Shown here: in pieces, positions 11,895 to 21,342 of the stretch
Numbering within the stretch: position 1 is the stretch's first letter
Layout of the letters: each line of letters opens with the position of its first letter
From: Liriodendron chinense
Lineage: Eukaryota; Streptophyta; Magnoliopsida; Magnoliales; Magnoliaceae
NCBI GenBank assembly: GCA_003013855.2
Contig: ML058387.1
Span: 3,348,001-3,412,000 of the forward strand
Reading direction: 5' to 3'
DNA length: 64,000 nt
The notes under the pieces: model-generated
Seen by the model: the letters and a program-made list of their open reading frames with translations, nothing else
Told to the model about the DNA's origin: nothing
Database searches by the model: none
Made by a program: the position numbers and the translations under genes

Positions 11895-14516
11895 CTGTTT
11901 GAATGGTTTTGAATGCGTGGTTTAAACTAGGAAAGCATATACTAGATTTTGTGTCTCACAATAAAAACGCATAAACTAGGAGTCTCACTTCTAAAATTCT
12001 AGAAGAGTCTCTTTCAATTGAGTGTCCTGTATTCCATACCCATGGCCTCTATGTGGCCGAATACAACTGAAAAACGGATCCAATGTGAATTAGGTTTATT
12101 GCTAAAATTGGTAATAGAAGGAGATAATCTAACTAAACTACTTGCTGCCCAATTAAATAAAGAAATAAAATAGGGAAAGGACACTTGTTACTCAATGGTG
12201 TGAACTTTTAGCCTACAGTTTGGACTAGGATATAAATACACGTGCAGGATCAGATGTAGGGCCCACCAAATGGTGTAAACCTTATTTAGGGACACTTGGT
12301 TGTAAATATGGGGCCCTGAAAGTGATCATATCTGACGATCAGGCTGTGGACAGGTTTGAGGGCCTAATCTTTTAATTTTGTTGGCTTCCTATGTTGGTGG
12401 TTGGGCGTGTCCTGAATCAGTGACTATGATATCATTATCTGGGGTCTGTTCAACTGCCATTTTTTAGGTATTTAATCTTCAACTGGTTACACCCAACAAT
12501 ATTGATGAGTGGGCCCACTTTGGCTGCATCAGATCGCTTTAGATGTATTAAAAATTGTCCTGTGCGCTTAACTTTATTTGTTACCAGAAAAGACTGGATA
12601 TCTTGAGTTGTCATTTTGTACAAGTTGCATAGGGATTGAAGGAACCTCTCAAGGTGTCTGTGTATGTGTACATCTGCAACAAAATCTTTTAGGCTCCGTT
12701 TGGATGCACAAGTCAATTGAAATGTGAACGCTTGGTTTAATCAAAAGGAAGTGACAAAAATTACTGATGTTCCCTAGTTTCATAATGAGGTAGCGGAACT
12801 TAAATTCCAGTTATATACTCACATTCATTGTGTGGATTCTCACTGTAATTGCTATGGAAGGAAATTGCAATTCAGTTAATTCTATTTTATCAGACTAATC
12901 ATTTCAGTTCAAGTGATTGATCGTTCCTAACTGGGTTGTAATTGTTCTTGTGTTATTGAGCTTTATGCTCCTATTAATATAACTTGTCATCTTTCAAAAA
13001 AAAAAAAAAACATAATAATAATAATAATAATTGCAGTTCAAGCCAATGGTGCATCCAAATGCAGCTTTAGGAATTTTCTGGAATTTCCCTTAGTTGGAAT
13101 TTGCATAATAGGATTATTGTACTTCTTAATCTAGATTGTGGTTAATACTTGCATAAGCATTAGCAAGCTTTCCATCCAGTGGGTGCATGGTATTACTTCT
13201 ATATCAAACTTAGTTTTCCAGACACAATATTTAGATTCATCATCATTTTAGAGTTCCTCCCACTAATTTGTGGTCAACTTTTAAATGTTAGACTGGAGAA
13301 AATTCTATGATCGTCTTCCCATCAGACATCAACCTTCATCTTTTACCGGGCTTTGGGGACCGTCCATGGTAGAGGCTCACACTAACACCAGTCATATGCT
13401 AGCATGGTTCCACCTGATATTGACCCTTAGCCAAACTACTATACACAAGCTCAAAAGGACAAGCAAACATGTGTCATGAGCATGGTCTTCAGACTTGGCG
13501 ACTCGTTACGACTCATTTGGGTCCAAGGAGCAGTGGCTCACCAAAGTCATACTTGGGGTGTTGAATCGAATCTTGGGCTGCAACTTGGATTCAGGTCAAC
13601 CTGAGCCCGACTGACCCAACCTGAGTTCGGGTTGTTAGGGTCCTTGGTTTGAATTAGTGTTGGAAAACTCCAACTAGATTTAAAATCAGGTTGGGTTTGG
13701 GTTGAGCAAATTTGGGTTGGGTTGGGAATAAACGTGTATTTGGGTCAGGAGTTGGGTCAGTTTAGGGTTGAGTATGGAGGAATTCAGGTTGGGTTCAGGT
13801 TGAAAACCTCGAGTCGGAATTCGGGTCAGGTCAGTTTGCGGGTTGGGTCCTCTTGAGGTCAGGTCAGGGTCAGGTTCACCCTCAACCCAACCCAATCCAT
13901 CCCAACCCCACCTGAGTTGCACCTCTAATTGGACCAGTTTTGACTGAGTCTGAGGTGTCAATCCATGGTCATGAGGGGTTGTTGCCAGGCACAAACATAA
14001 ATGGTCATGCTCGAGTAGTTGGCGCCACAAAATAGCAGGGACCCACTGATAGATGCTCACCAAACACCAATCACATGCCACGCCCTGTGCACCTTAGCAC
14101 AAATATTTTCAACACGACATTTACTGTCCTCTTCAGTTTAGATTTATTGTGGACCTCCTTTTCACATCAATATACTTAGAACTTTCAATCTCCTTATGGA
14201 AGAATTCGTACTCTTGAATTTTCAGGTGAAGGGATTCGTTACTAAAATGGAAGAATGCATGGGTGCATGTGATTGCATTATAACAAAGGTAAGTTTCTCA
14301 TGAAGGCGTTGATAACTTTTAGTGCATCAGCAAGTATAGTTTATTGTGCAATGTGAATTGATATTTGCAGGCGGGGCCAGGGACTATTGCAGAAGCCATG
14401 ATTCGGGGCCTTCCTATAATTCTTAACGACTACATCGCTGGGCAGGTATGATTGGTTTCTGCAGTTGTATTATTATTATTATTATTTTTTTTCAATGAAA
14501 AAAAGGCCATAGCCAA

Positions 14517-14591
<75 letters not shown>

Positions 14592-17091
14592 AAAAAAAAA
14601 ACTCCCCCTAGAGAGCAGGAAACTAAATCGAACCGTCTATGCTACCACCCAATCCTTCAAGAATTGCTCTATTGAAAACTTGTAGCGGACCACTCAATTT
14701 GTCTAAGCAGCATTGATTCCTTTCCCATCCTAAGGCCTAAAAAGTCGCTAATAAACTTAATCACCACACCTTTTTCCTTTCTTTCCCTACCCCCCCCCCC
14801 CCCCCCCCCCCCCCCCGCCGTGCCAAGCAATGAGAAGTTCAACAATCTTCTTCGAGAACACCCATAGAACCTCAAAGAATTGGAGAAGATGACCCCACAC
14901 CTCCCTGGCAAAAGCACAATGAATGAATAAGTGATTTGCCGATTCCACATCTTTGAAACACATCAAGCACACATTTGGGAGACATGTTCCGCTTACTAAG
15001 ATTGTCCATCATTAACACTTTGTTCCCTGCCCACTAGCCAACCAAAGGCCGCCACCTTCAGAGACCTCCGTAATGCCATAGAAAATCTGTTGCCGCCATC
15101 TCAGGCTCTTCATCAGATGCAGTCAAGAACTGATAGAATGATCTAATTGAGAAAGATCCCATTTTAGATTTGAACCATCTCAAGGAATCTGCTTCTGAGA
15201 CCAGAGGGGAAGTCTTTGATAACATCTCAAGCAAAAGAACCAACTCTTCGAATTCTCCATCTCCATCTGAAAGATTTCTTCTAAAAATGGGTATCCATGT
15301 GACCTCTTCCCCTCTAAGAGAACAACAACTACTCTCCACCTCCCCCTCTTCTCTAGCTAGCCTCGCTAACAATAGAAACCTCTCACTCAATGACACCTCT
15401 CCCACTCACCTATCATCCCAAAATCTAATTCTCTTACCATCCCCCAAATGAAAGCCTATTCCCTCACTCTCTCTTTTAAGGACGCCACCGACTTCCATAA
15501 GAAAGAACAAACGATATAAGGACAAAGCCTTCGTCCACTACCCCCCTTCCTCTACCCTGTATTTTTTTGCTATTACATCCCTTTATCTAGCCTCTCCCTC
15601 TGACCTAAACCTCCATACCCATTTTCCCAATAGAGCTAGATTCATCTCTTCTAACTTTAAGATCTACGCTCCCCTTGAACTGTTGGTTTGCAAACTTCAT
15701 CCCATTTCAATATATGAAACTTGCAAACTGCAGTTGTATTTTTGTCAGTTATGTTTAGTTAAGAGCTAGGTTTAAACACTCAGGATCTGTCTTGGTTGAA
15801 ATTTTGCACCTGGATCGCTAGGATCTTTCAATCCCAAAGATTGTTGGGGCACCCCCAGCCACAGTGGGGCCCAATAGATCAATGGTCTGGATCACTGAAC
15901 CATTGGACCACTTCTATGGAGTCAATGCCTTGAGACACTGTTCATGCCTGATGCATCGCCTGCTGTTTGAGTAAAAAACAATGGATTTCTAAAAGGAGAA
16001 TGATCCCATAGTGTTGGCAGGCTTTGAGCTGTTTGGACCCCACCATGATGTATGAAACCTGGATGTGCCGAAAATCATGCCAATCGAGAACTCAGGTGGG
16101 CCATGCCATAGGGAAGAATGCAAAATTATGCCTAAAACCTCTATATTCATGTGATGTGGCCCACCTGAGTTTTGGAATGGCTGGAGTTTTGGGAGGTGAA
16201 TCCTGGTGGGGCGCGTCTGATGTATGGATTGGATGCCATGTACACACCACGGTGGGCCCTACACAATCTAGAAGGTTTTAATGGGTGGCGTCACCTCCTG
16301 ACTGTGTGCAGTGGCCCACTTGAGTTTTGAATTGGACTGATTCCTTGAGCTCCAGTTCAAACTTGTGAGGGTGCACCTGATGGCTGGAGTTGTCATGCAT
16401 ACATCACGGTGGGCTCCATTCTGCTTGACACCAAGTTATGGTAGTGTCAACGCTACAGGATCATTACTTTATATAAAAATCACCAATAGGTGCTAATGTC
16501 ATGCTAGGTGTGAGTGTAAAGTACAGTCATCTGGTGGCCTGCGGTATTGTCCCATGGTCTGAAATCAGGTAGGTACAGTCATCACCCTGGCCACATGTAT
16601 AAAAAAGTGAGGTTCAAAGAGGTTAACCGAAGAAACTACAGTCCACACTCATTGTACACATCTGTCTCACCTGCTGATCAGATCAGCCTGATTTTCAGAC
16701 CTTGCAGTGGGACCCACCTTTCAAATTGCATGGATCTTGCACGCATGCTGCTGCGAGAGCGAAATTTCAAAATCCCACTCTCACCACTGTAGCCATAGCA
16801 GTGCTCATCTGATGACATGTTCTCATTATTGTGATTTACATCTGTTATAGGAAGTTGGTAATGTCCCTTATGTGGTGGAAAACTGGATGCGGTAAGTTCT
16901 CAAAGTCTCCGAATGAGATAGCGAATATCGTCGCTCAATGGTTTGGTCCGAAATCCGACGAGCTCAAAGTCATGTCTCAGAATGCACTGAAGCATGCCCG
17001 ACCGGATGCAGTTTTTAAAATCGTTCATGATCTTCATGAATTGGTGAGACAGAGAAGCGTTCTTGTACCCCAATATTCTTGTACAACTTAA
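5900..17091 (+). CDS. MGD1: MGDG synthase (plastid envelope galactosyltransferase), 3' six exons
   Basis: Exons: 5900-6061, 6555-6696, 6858-7082, 14226-14288, 14371-14445, 16851-17091; all introns are GT-AG. MGDG synthase transfers galactose from UDP-galactose to diacylglycerol in the chloroplast envelope, making the main thylakoid lipid (GT28 family, GT-B fold). Visible hallmarks are [37 protein letters not shown], the nucleotide-sugar loop [50 protein letters not shown] and the tail [14 protein letters not shown]. The first exon opens inside an Arg codon, and Trp at the first junction is split TG|G, so phases fit. The N-terminal half (transit peptide, acceptor domain) is off the left edge. 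The last exon is frameshifted. I recall type A (MGD1) as the closest match, but the missing N-terminus prevents a firm A/B call. Confidence 0.9.
7516..7817. repeat. CCAT/CCAA minisatellite
   Basis: About 300 bp of irregularly alternating CCAT and CCAA tetranucleotides, often grouped as CATCCATCCAACCATC. The short open frames across it are products of the repeat and not genes. Confidence 0.95.
8505..8574. repeat. TA microsatellite
   Basis: An uninterrupted run of about 35 TA units followed by a T-rich stretch. Confidence 0.97.
9480..9640 (-). mobile_element. tRNA-derived SINE, minus strand
   Basis: Read on the minus strand, an A-box-like GCGTTAGCGGTAGACTC (about 9601-9620) is followed by the shared core GTTTCAACACGAGGTCAT and a B-box-like GGTTCGAGTACC. 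The element ends in GT-rich sequence and an AAG-rich tail (the TTC run at 9481-9510 on the + strand). The same core recurs at 33406, 35547, 42357, 45575, 52878 and 56332. Confidence 0.7.
9960..10300. other. GGGTTTTAGGG-rich stretch
   Basis: Many loose variants of TTTAGGG and GGGTTTAGG occur (for example AGGGTTTTAGGG near 10205-10220), but not as a regular seven-base tandem array. It resembles the CCCTAA-rich leader or UTR sequence seen in some plant elements on the minus strand. I cannot tie it to a named family and do not call it an interstitial telomere. Confidence 0.4.
10600..10815. mobile_element. foldback MITE
   Basis: The left half (GGATCCTCTATTGGCAGCAA...GGAAATCCCTG) and right half (CAGGGATTCCTTGC...TGCCAACAAAGGATC) are inverted copies about 70 bp long around a short centre. 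The superfamily is unassigned: the flanks GCTTTTTGA and GCTTTTTAT hint at a 9-bp duplication but differ at the end. Confidence 0.6.
11392..11704. repeat. CCGTTAC-rich element, copy 1
   Basis: The element is packed with short direct and inverted copies of CCGTTAC / GTAACGG and variants such as GGCCGTAA. Ends read GTGCCATAAAGGCCGTTAC and CCGTTACGGAATTCC. Related copies lie at 24015-27240 (split by a large insertion, reverse orientation) and 30329-30547. No coding capacity; non-autonomous element of unknown superfamily. Confidence 0.65.
11852..11893. repeat. 42-base G homopolymer
   Basis: An uninterrupted G run lies directly before TCTGTTTGAATGG, which resembles a Tourist-type end. The exact length is likely unreliable in any assembly. 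Confidence 0.95.
12692..13066. mobile_element. Tourist-like MITE carrying an A-tailed insert
   Basis: Ends GGCTCCGTTTGGATGCAC and GTGCATCCAAATGCAGCT are inverted and flanked by TTA (12689-12691, 13067-13069). Near its right end a stretch finishing CATCTTTC, a 14-base A run and (ATA)n (about 12990-13032) looks like a retroposon 3' tail nested in the MITE. Confidence 0.65.
13530..13930. repeat. GGGTTGGGTTCAGG-rich element
   Basis: Repeated GGGTTGGGTTTGGG / TCAGGTTGGG motifs read into a complementary end at 13880-13910 (CAACCCAACCC). This motif-rich, non-coding composition is typical of non-autonomous DNA elements in plants. Ends are not clear. Confidence 0.45.
14521..14585. repeat. TA microsatellite inside the LINE
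   Basis: About 32 TA units followed by an A run, near the 3' end of the antisense LINE. Confidence 0.95.
14790..14816. repeat. 27-base C homopolymer inside the LINE
   Basis: On the LINE coding strand this is a G run after LLIAWHG. The second LINE in the window (near 28820) has LLLWHGGG at the same place, so a short run of Gly codons appears to have expanded by slippage. Confidence 0.9.
15741..16850 (+). other. rest of the last MGDG synthase intron
   Basis: Two foldback-like blocks share GTGGCCCACCTGAGTTTTGG and CCATGATGTATG motifs (about 16020-16440) with the GGGCCCACC repeat family found across the window. The rest shows no gene. The acceptor TGTTATAG ends at 16850. Confidence 0.6.
16851..17091 (+). 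pseudogene. MGD1: last exon of MGDG synthase with one-base insertion
   Basis: The exon enters in the frame [11 protein letters not shown], then reads W-M-R-stop (TAA at 16893-16895). One extra base around 16883-16884 (GAAAACTGGA where GAAAAYGGA is expected) shifts the frame. After it, [20 protein letters not shown] through QYSCTT and a stop at 17089-17091 continue as expected for the family. As written, the protein would lose about 65 C-terminal residues, including the conserved [11 protein letters not shown] segment. The extra base is not in a long homopolymer. A sequencing or assembly error and a real pseudogenising mutation are both possible. Confidence 0.85.
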
Positions 17092-17299
17092 ACCCATGGC
17101 CCACCAACTTCAGGCCGAGCTTTTGCTTAAATGTTCTGAGCAATAGACATTTTGATGTACGGTTATTTTTTGTCCGTCTTTCTATTGAAACAACGAATAC
17201 AGCCCATTTCAGAAATTTCAGACATGAATCCGAGGAAGTTATTTTGGACATCTAAAGCAGCGCATGAGAAGTTGAAATCTGGCCGTGGGGCGTCACTAA

Positions 17300-17612
17300 G
17301 GGACCAGTTTGGATACCACCAAATAAGTTACCTTTTCTACTTACAGTAGTAGATAAGTAACTTATTTGAGATAAGTTTGGTTTATGATCAATTATAAGGG
17401 GGTGTTTGGATCATAAGTTACTTAAGATAAGCTACTTATGCCTCAAGAAGTTTATCTTGATTTCTACTCATTAAACTGTAGTGATTAAGTAACTTAAAAA
17501 AGAAAAGTTACTTATAAGTGATCATAAACCAAACTAACTTATCTCAAATAAGCTACTTATCTACTGCTGTAAGTAGAAAAAGTAACTTATTTGGTGGTAT
17601 CCAAACGTCCCC
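17300..17612. mobile_element. Tourist-like foldback MITE
   Basis: Inverted ends read inward as GGGACCAGTTTGGATACCAC and GGGGACGTTTGGATACCACC. Arms of roughly 90 bp (rich in AAGTAACTTATTTG) meet around a centre that repeats the same words. The target duplication TAA (17297-17299, 17613-17615) fits PIF/Harbinger Tourist elements. It lies about 210 bp after the MGDG synthase stop codon. Confidence 0.85.
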
Positions 17613-17944
17613 TAAGTGACCTTTTTTTATTTAAAGTTCCTTAGGCACTTCAGTTTTATTTGTAGAAATCAAGATAAGCTACTTGAGGAATGCCCCTAAG
17701 GGTGCTACCAGATTTCTACTATATGCAGTATGCATATTTGCCAATCAAGGACCTCCGAATTGTGGATGGATGTTAGCCCTGAAGTCATACCAATGGGTCG
17801 ATCCTGACCATTCAGTTACAGACTGGTGGTGAACGGATGGTTTGAATTTGACAGGGAAGGTGAGATTTTGGGATTTTCAGGTTACATTCCACCATCAATA
17901 GGCGCGAAGCTAGTTGACATGCATCCCATGTTACAGTGGGATGG

Positions 17945-19600
17945 CCAGATGACAATGTCATGCCCCAATCACCAGTCGGGGAGGAGCATTTTAATGGACA
18001 GGATGGGTCTCCTTGATGGCTGTGATTTTGGGGTGTACATGAAAATGGAAATGCAGGCTAGGTGGGAACATGGTTTTAAATATCTGCTGAAACTAGTTGT
18101 GTACTGATTGTGGCCAGTGTTCCAAATATTGGTATATATTGGTATCGTGTTACATATCGTGCTTTTTGGATACAGATACGTATTGGTTATCGAAGGATAC
18201 AAATACATATTGGTTATCCTATGGGATATATTGCTTGTATAAGATAATTTATTGCACTTTTTGGAAAACATGAAGAAATATTGGAAAAATAGTTAAAACT
18301 TCTCAATGAAATTTTAGGGATGGTTAAAAGAAGACTTTAATACACTTTTAAATTATAATATTTCAAAAAAGAAGTGTAAGTAATAGGTTTCCTTTATATA
18401 GAGTCCTAAGCTATGCATGGTCTGATTGAACTAATACAACTATATTTAAATTAAATATATAATATTTAGAATGTGTGTGATGATCATTTCATCAAGCACT
18501 GCTAAATACTTCGAAATTAGTTTCAATTGATAGCTAATTGAAGGAAAATTTTGAAAAAAAAGATATATTTTAATAATTTTTACTTAAAATGATTATTATT
18601 TTTTGAAAATTGATAAGGACTTAACAAATCATTAAATTGGTCCTCATTACATGCTTTATTTTAAGTTTGAAGTGCAACATTGCAAGCAATTTTGGAAAAA
18701 ATTTCAAAATTTCAAATTTTTTTTTTTTTTTTCTTTTCTAAAACAAACCACCTACACTTAAATTATGAAATTAGATTGTATGTGATGATCATTTCATCAA
18801 ATTTCTCTAAATACTTTGAAATTCATATCAATTACAATTATTTTATATTTTGACAAAATCTAGATGACGATGTCATACCCAAACCGCAAGTTGGGGGGAG
18901 CATTTTAATGGAGAGGATGGATCTCCTTGATGCCTGAGATTTTGGGTAGGGCTCTCAATGGGTCGGATTTGGATCGGATCCAGTTGGATCCTGCTCCAAG
19001 TCCGTATATCTGTAGACGGATTCGGATCCAACTCGGATTGAAAAGGTGATATCCATATCAGATCCATTTATAAATTGTTAGATCCATTTCCGATCCAAAA
19101 TCCATATAACCATCGGATTCAGGTCAGATCTATGTCTAAATCCACCCCCATTACAAATCTAAAAAAATATATGATATAAAATATTTAATTGAGTAGAAAA
19201 ATGATGCAAATCCCACTATTTACTATGGTATGGTTCGACATGGCCTAAAATAATTTGCAAAACGGATGGCCTATATGAATATAACATATACAGTAAGGTG
19301 AGAATGAGTTGGATCTTAATCGGATTTGGATCGAACTCGGATATGTTCGTGTGAATCTATATCCGCTCCATTTAAGTAATCAGACCTATTTTAAGATCCA
19401 AATCCGGTCCATTTAACTATTCAGACCTATTTTAAGATCCAAATCCACATTATACGGATTCGGAGCGAATCGGATCTTGGATCTGACCCGCTCCATTGAG
19501 AGCCCTAATTTTGGGGTACATGAAAATGGAAACAGAGTTGAGGCAGGAACATGGTTTTAAATATTGGCTGATACTTGTGGTGTATTGACTGTGACCAATA
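17945..19600. repeat. local segmental duplication, second copy split by a hAT element
   Basis: 17950-18125 (GACAATGTCATGCCC, GGAGCATTTTAATGGA, GGTCTCCTTGATG, GGGGTACATGAAAATGG) recurs at 18862-18946 and continues at 19508-19600, the two parts separated by the 561-bp hAT-type element. The AT-rich stretch between (18130-18860) contains its own repeated block, TGTGATGATCATTTCATCAA at about 18476 and 18781. Confidence 0.75.
18947..19507. mobile_element. hAT-type non-autonomous element (TAGGGCTCTCAATGG ends)
   Basis: Terminal inverted repeats TAGGGCTCTCAATGG and CCATTGAGAGCCCTA are flanked by a perfect 8-bp target duplication ATTTTGGG (18939-18946, 19508-19515), the hAT signature. The interior is rich in GGATTTGGATCGGATCC-type words and has no coding capacity. 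A reverse-oriented copy lies at 54399-54972. Confidence 0.93.
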
Positions 19601-19779
19601 CTATAAATCAATACTTATTATGTAAGAAATAAAAATCATGGAAAGAACATAATAAATAAATAAATAAATACATATTTTGTTATTTAATCCTTAAACAAAA
19701 ATATTAATGTCATTTAGCAATACATTAGAAGTATTTTTAATTGAAATATGTACACCGGAAATGGTACTATAAGATTGAC

Positions 19780-20190
19780 CTCACATGAGCTTCCCATGAA
19801 GTCGAGCTCTGTGGGCCCCACCCTGATGTGCGATGGACATCCATTGCATGCATTTGGTAGGTCCCCTCTAGGTTGTCTGGGACGTGCCAAAAATCAGCTG
19901 TATCTGAAACTCAAGTGGGCCATACCATTTGAAATCATGAAAAATTATGTTGGGGCCGGCTTGAGTTTTGGATTGGCCTAAAATTTGGTGTGATCCTTCA
20001 TCCAAGTGGGGCACACACAATGGATGGCTTGGATGTCTAAACCACATCTCACTGGCTCTTATATACAACAGGAAGGTTTCAATGGGTGGGCATCCACTCT
20101 CAACTGTTGTCTATGATGTGTGGCCCACCAGATTTTTGGACCAGGCTAACTTTTGGACCCTCAGGTTTCATGCGCTGATTCATTTAGGAT
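19780..20190. mobile_element. GGGCCCACC-family foldback MITE
   Basis: GGGCCCCACCCTGATGTGCG near 19812 is mirrored by GTGTGGCCCACCAGATTTTT near 20118, with AACTCAAGTGGGCCATACCA between. It has the composition and layout of the window's commonest repeat. Confidence 0.5.
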
Positions 20191-20263
20191 GATCTTAACC
20201 GTATATTTGCTCTCGATCAGCCGATATTTGGGAATGTACCATTCACAACAGGCCACCTCTGAT

Positions 20264-20345
20264 GAATGATCAGGATTTTGTACACGTGGTAACAGGCTTG
20301 TCTGATGAATGATCAGTATCTTGTACACGTGCTTCTCTATCCCTT
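20264..20345 (+). repeat. two-copy direct repeat of about 43 bp
   Basis: TCTGATGAATGATCAG...TTGTACACGTG occurs twice in succession, with small differences. Confidence 0.75.
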
Positions 20346-20691
20346 GGAGCAAATGTTTCACCATGTTGACATGTGGACGGTGGAGTAGAGCCGTCCATAT
20401 GATGGGCCCAGTTGCAAATAGGGCTCGCAACAAAAATCGTTGCCAATCGGACCATTCATTTGTTTTATTGCCACTATGTTTGTCACATGGCCCGGATGCC
20501 CTGGCCACCATCAATTAACGGTCCAAACGATCCTCTAAACTCTGAAATTATTGTGGACCGCTCATTCAGCCCATTATTGGTGATCACAACCGTCCAGATG
20601 ACATGCCCCGTCATTAAAATAATCGCTCCGATCAGCAATCGCGACCGTTTAAGCAGTGGATTCTAGAACCCACGATGCAAAGAGAAAAACT

Positions 20692-21030
20692 TTGATACTC
20701 TGGTAGACTGTAATGGATTATACGCAGGCAATATAAATAATTCGAATTAAACCGTTCAAATTGTGGGACCCAATGTAGATGTATCATGAACAAGAAAGTA
20801 AACTTTTTTGGTTATCTGAGTATCAGATGGAAAGATATTTATTGGACTGTTAAAATAAAAATATCTAACGGTCTTATTTCAACGAACAAGTGTCCACTAA
20901 TCCGAGGATAGGATCGTTGAAATAATATGAGGTTTGGATCGTGACTTAAAGATAATGGTTTCTATAATTTAGCCGGTTTAATTTGAGCTAGTATATGCCA
21001 CGAATACAATTTCTAACTGCCTGAGTATCA
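20692..21030. repeat. dispersed repeat, copy 1 of 2
   Basis: It begins GATACTCTGGTAGACTGTAA with ATTATACGCAGGC, matching the sequence at 41690 (GATACTCTGGCAGCTTGT, TTTATACGCAGGC). Both copies contain a block like AACGAACAAGTGTCC / GTGGACACTTGTTTG. The right end, CCTGAGTATC near 21025-21031, is the reverse complement of the first bases, suggesting an inverted-repeat element. Confidence 0.5.
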
Positions 21031-21342
21031 AGCCTCATAAGCAGCCGGAGTAACAAACAACTCCCCCAATGTAAAACGCTTTTCTAATTTCTAGTTTTAA
21101 TTTTCAACCATAGATTTTGCAGGGCCGATGTGGGGCCCACCAGACCATGAGTGGGACTTTCACGTCTACAAAAAATGGGTCCCATGTACGGGAGCGGGGC
21201 CCACAAGTTGGGGAAAAGGCATTTTGGGAAGAATGAGAAAAGAAAAAGAAGAGGACTGCAATACTCTCTATCCCACATCAGATAGGAAAAGGAGAGCTTC
21301 AAAATCTCTTGAAAACTTTTAAGAGAAAGAGAAGAGCCATCC

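Larger units (their letters stand above)
7083..14225 (+). other. 7.1-kb intron of the MGDG synthase gene
   Basis: The intron runs from donor GTACCTG at 7083 to acceptor TTTTCAG ending at 14225. It contains a CCAT/CCAA minisatellite, a long TA microsatellite, a SINE, a foldback MITE, a CCGTTAC-rich element, a 42-base G run and a Tourist MITE, listed separately. Stretches 7150-7510, 7820-8500, 8580-9480, 10820-11390, 11900-12690 and 13070-13530 hold AT-rich non-coding sequence in which I see no gene. Confidence 0.8.
14472..15727 (-). mobile_element. 5'-truncated LINE, antisense in MGDG synthase intron
   Basis: A perfect 13-bp target duplication CTGCAGTTGTATT flanks it (14459-14471, 15728-15740). 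The minus strand encodes the C-terminal part of a L1-type polyprotein: [12 protein letters not shown] near 15430, [17 protein letters not shown] near 15280, and the zinc-binding segment [20 protein letters not shown] near 14970-14910, followed by [11 protein letters not shown]. Stops and a frameshift near 15058 make it inactive. Its 3' end, TTTCATTG then A-rich (TAA)n, lies at 14472-14500, only about 26 bp downstream of the exon donor at 14446. A TA run and a C run are embedded in it. Confidence 0.9.

Noticed and set aside
16890..16896. GCG|GTAAGT as a splice donor that would avoid the frameshift in the last MGDG synthase exon
   Set aside because: The sequence right after it is conserved coding sequence of the family through the normal stop, so it is exon. 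The donor-like word is explained by Gly-Lys codons.
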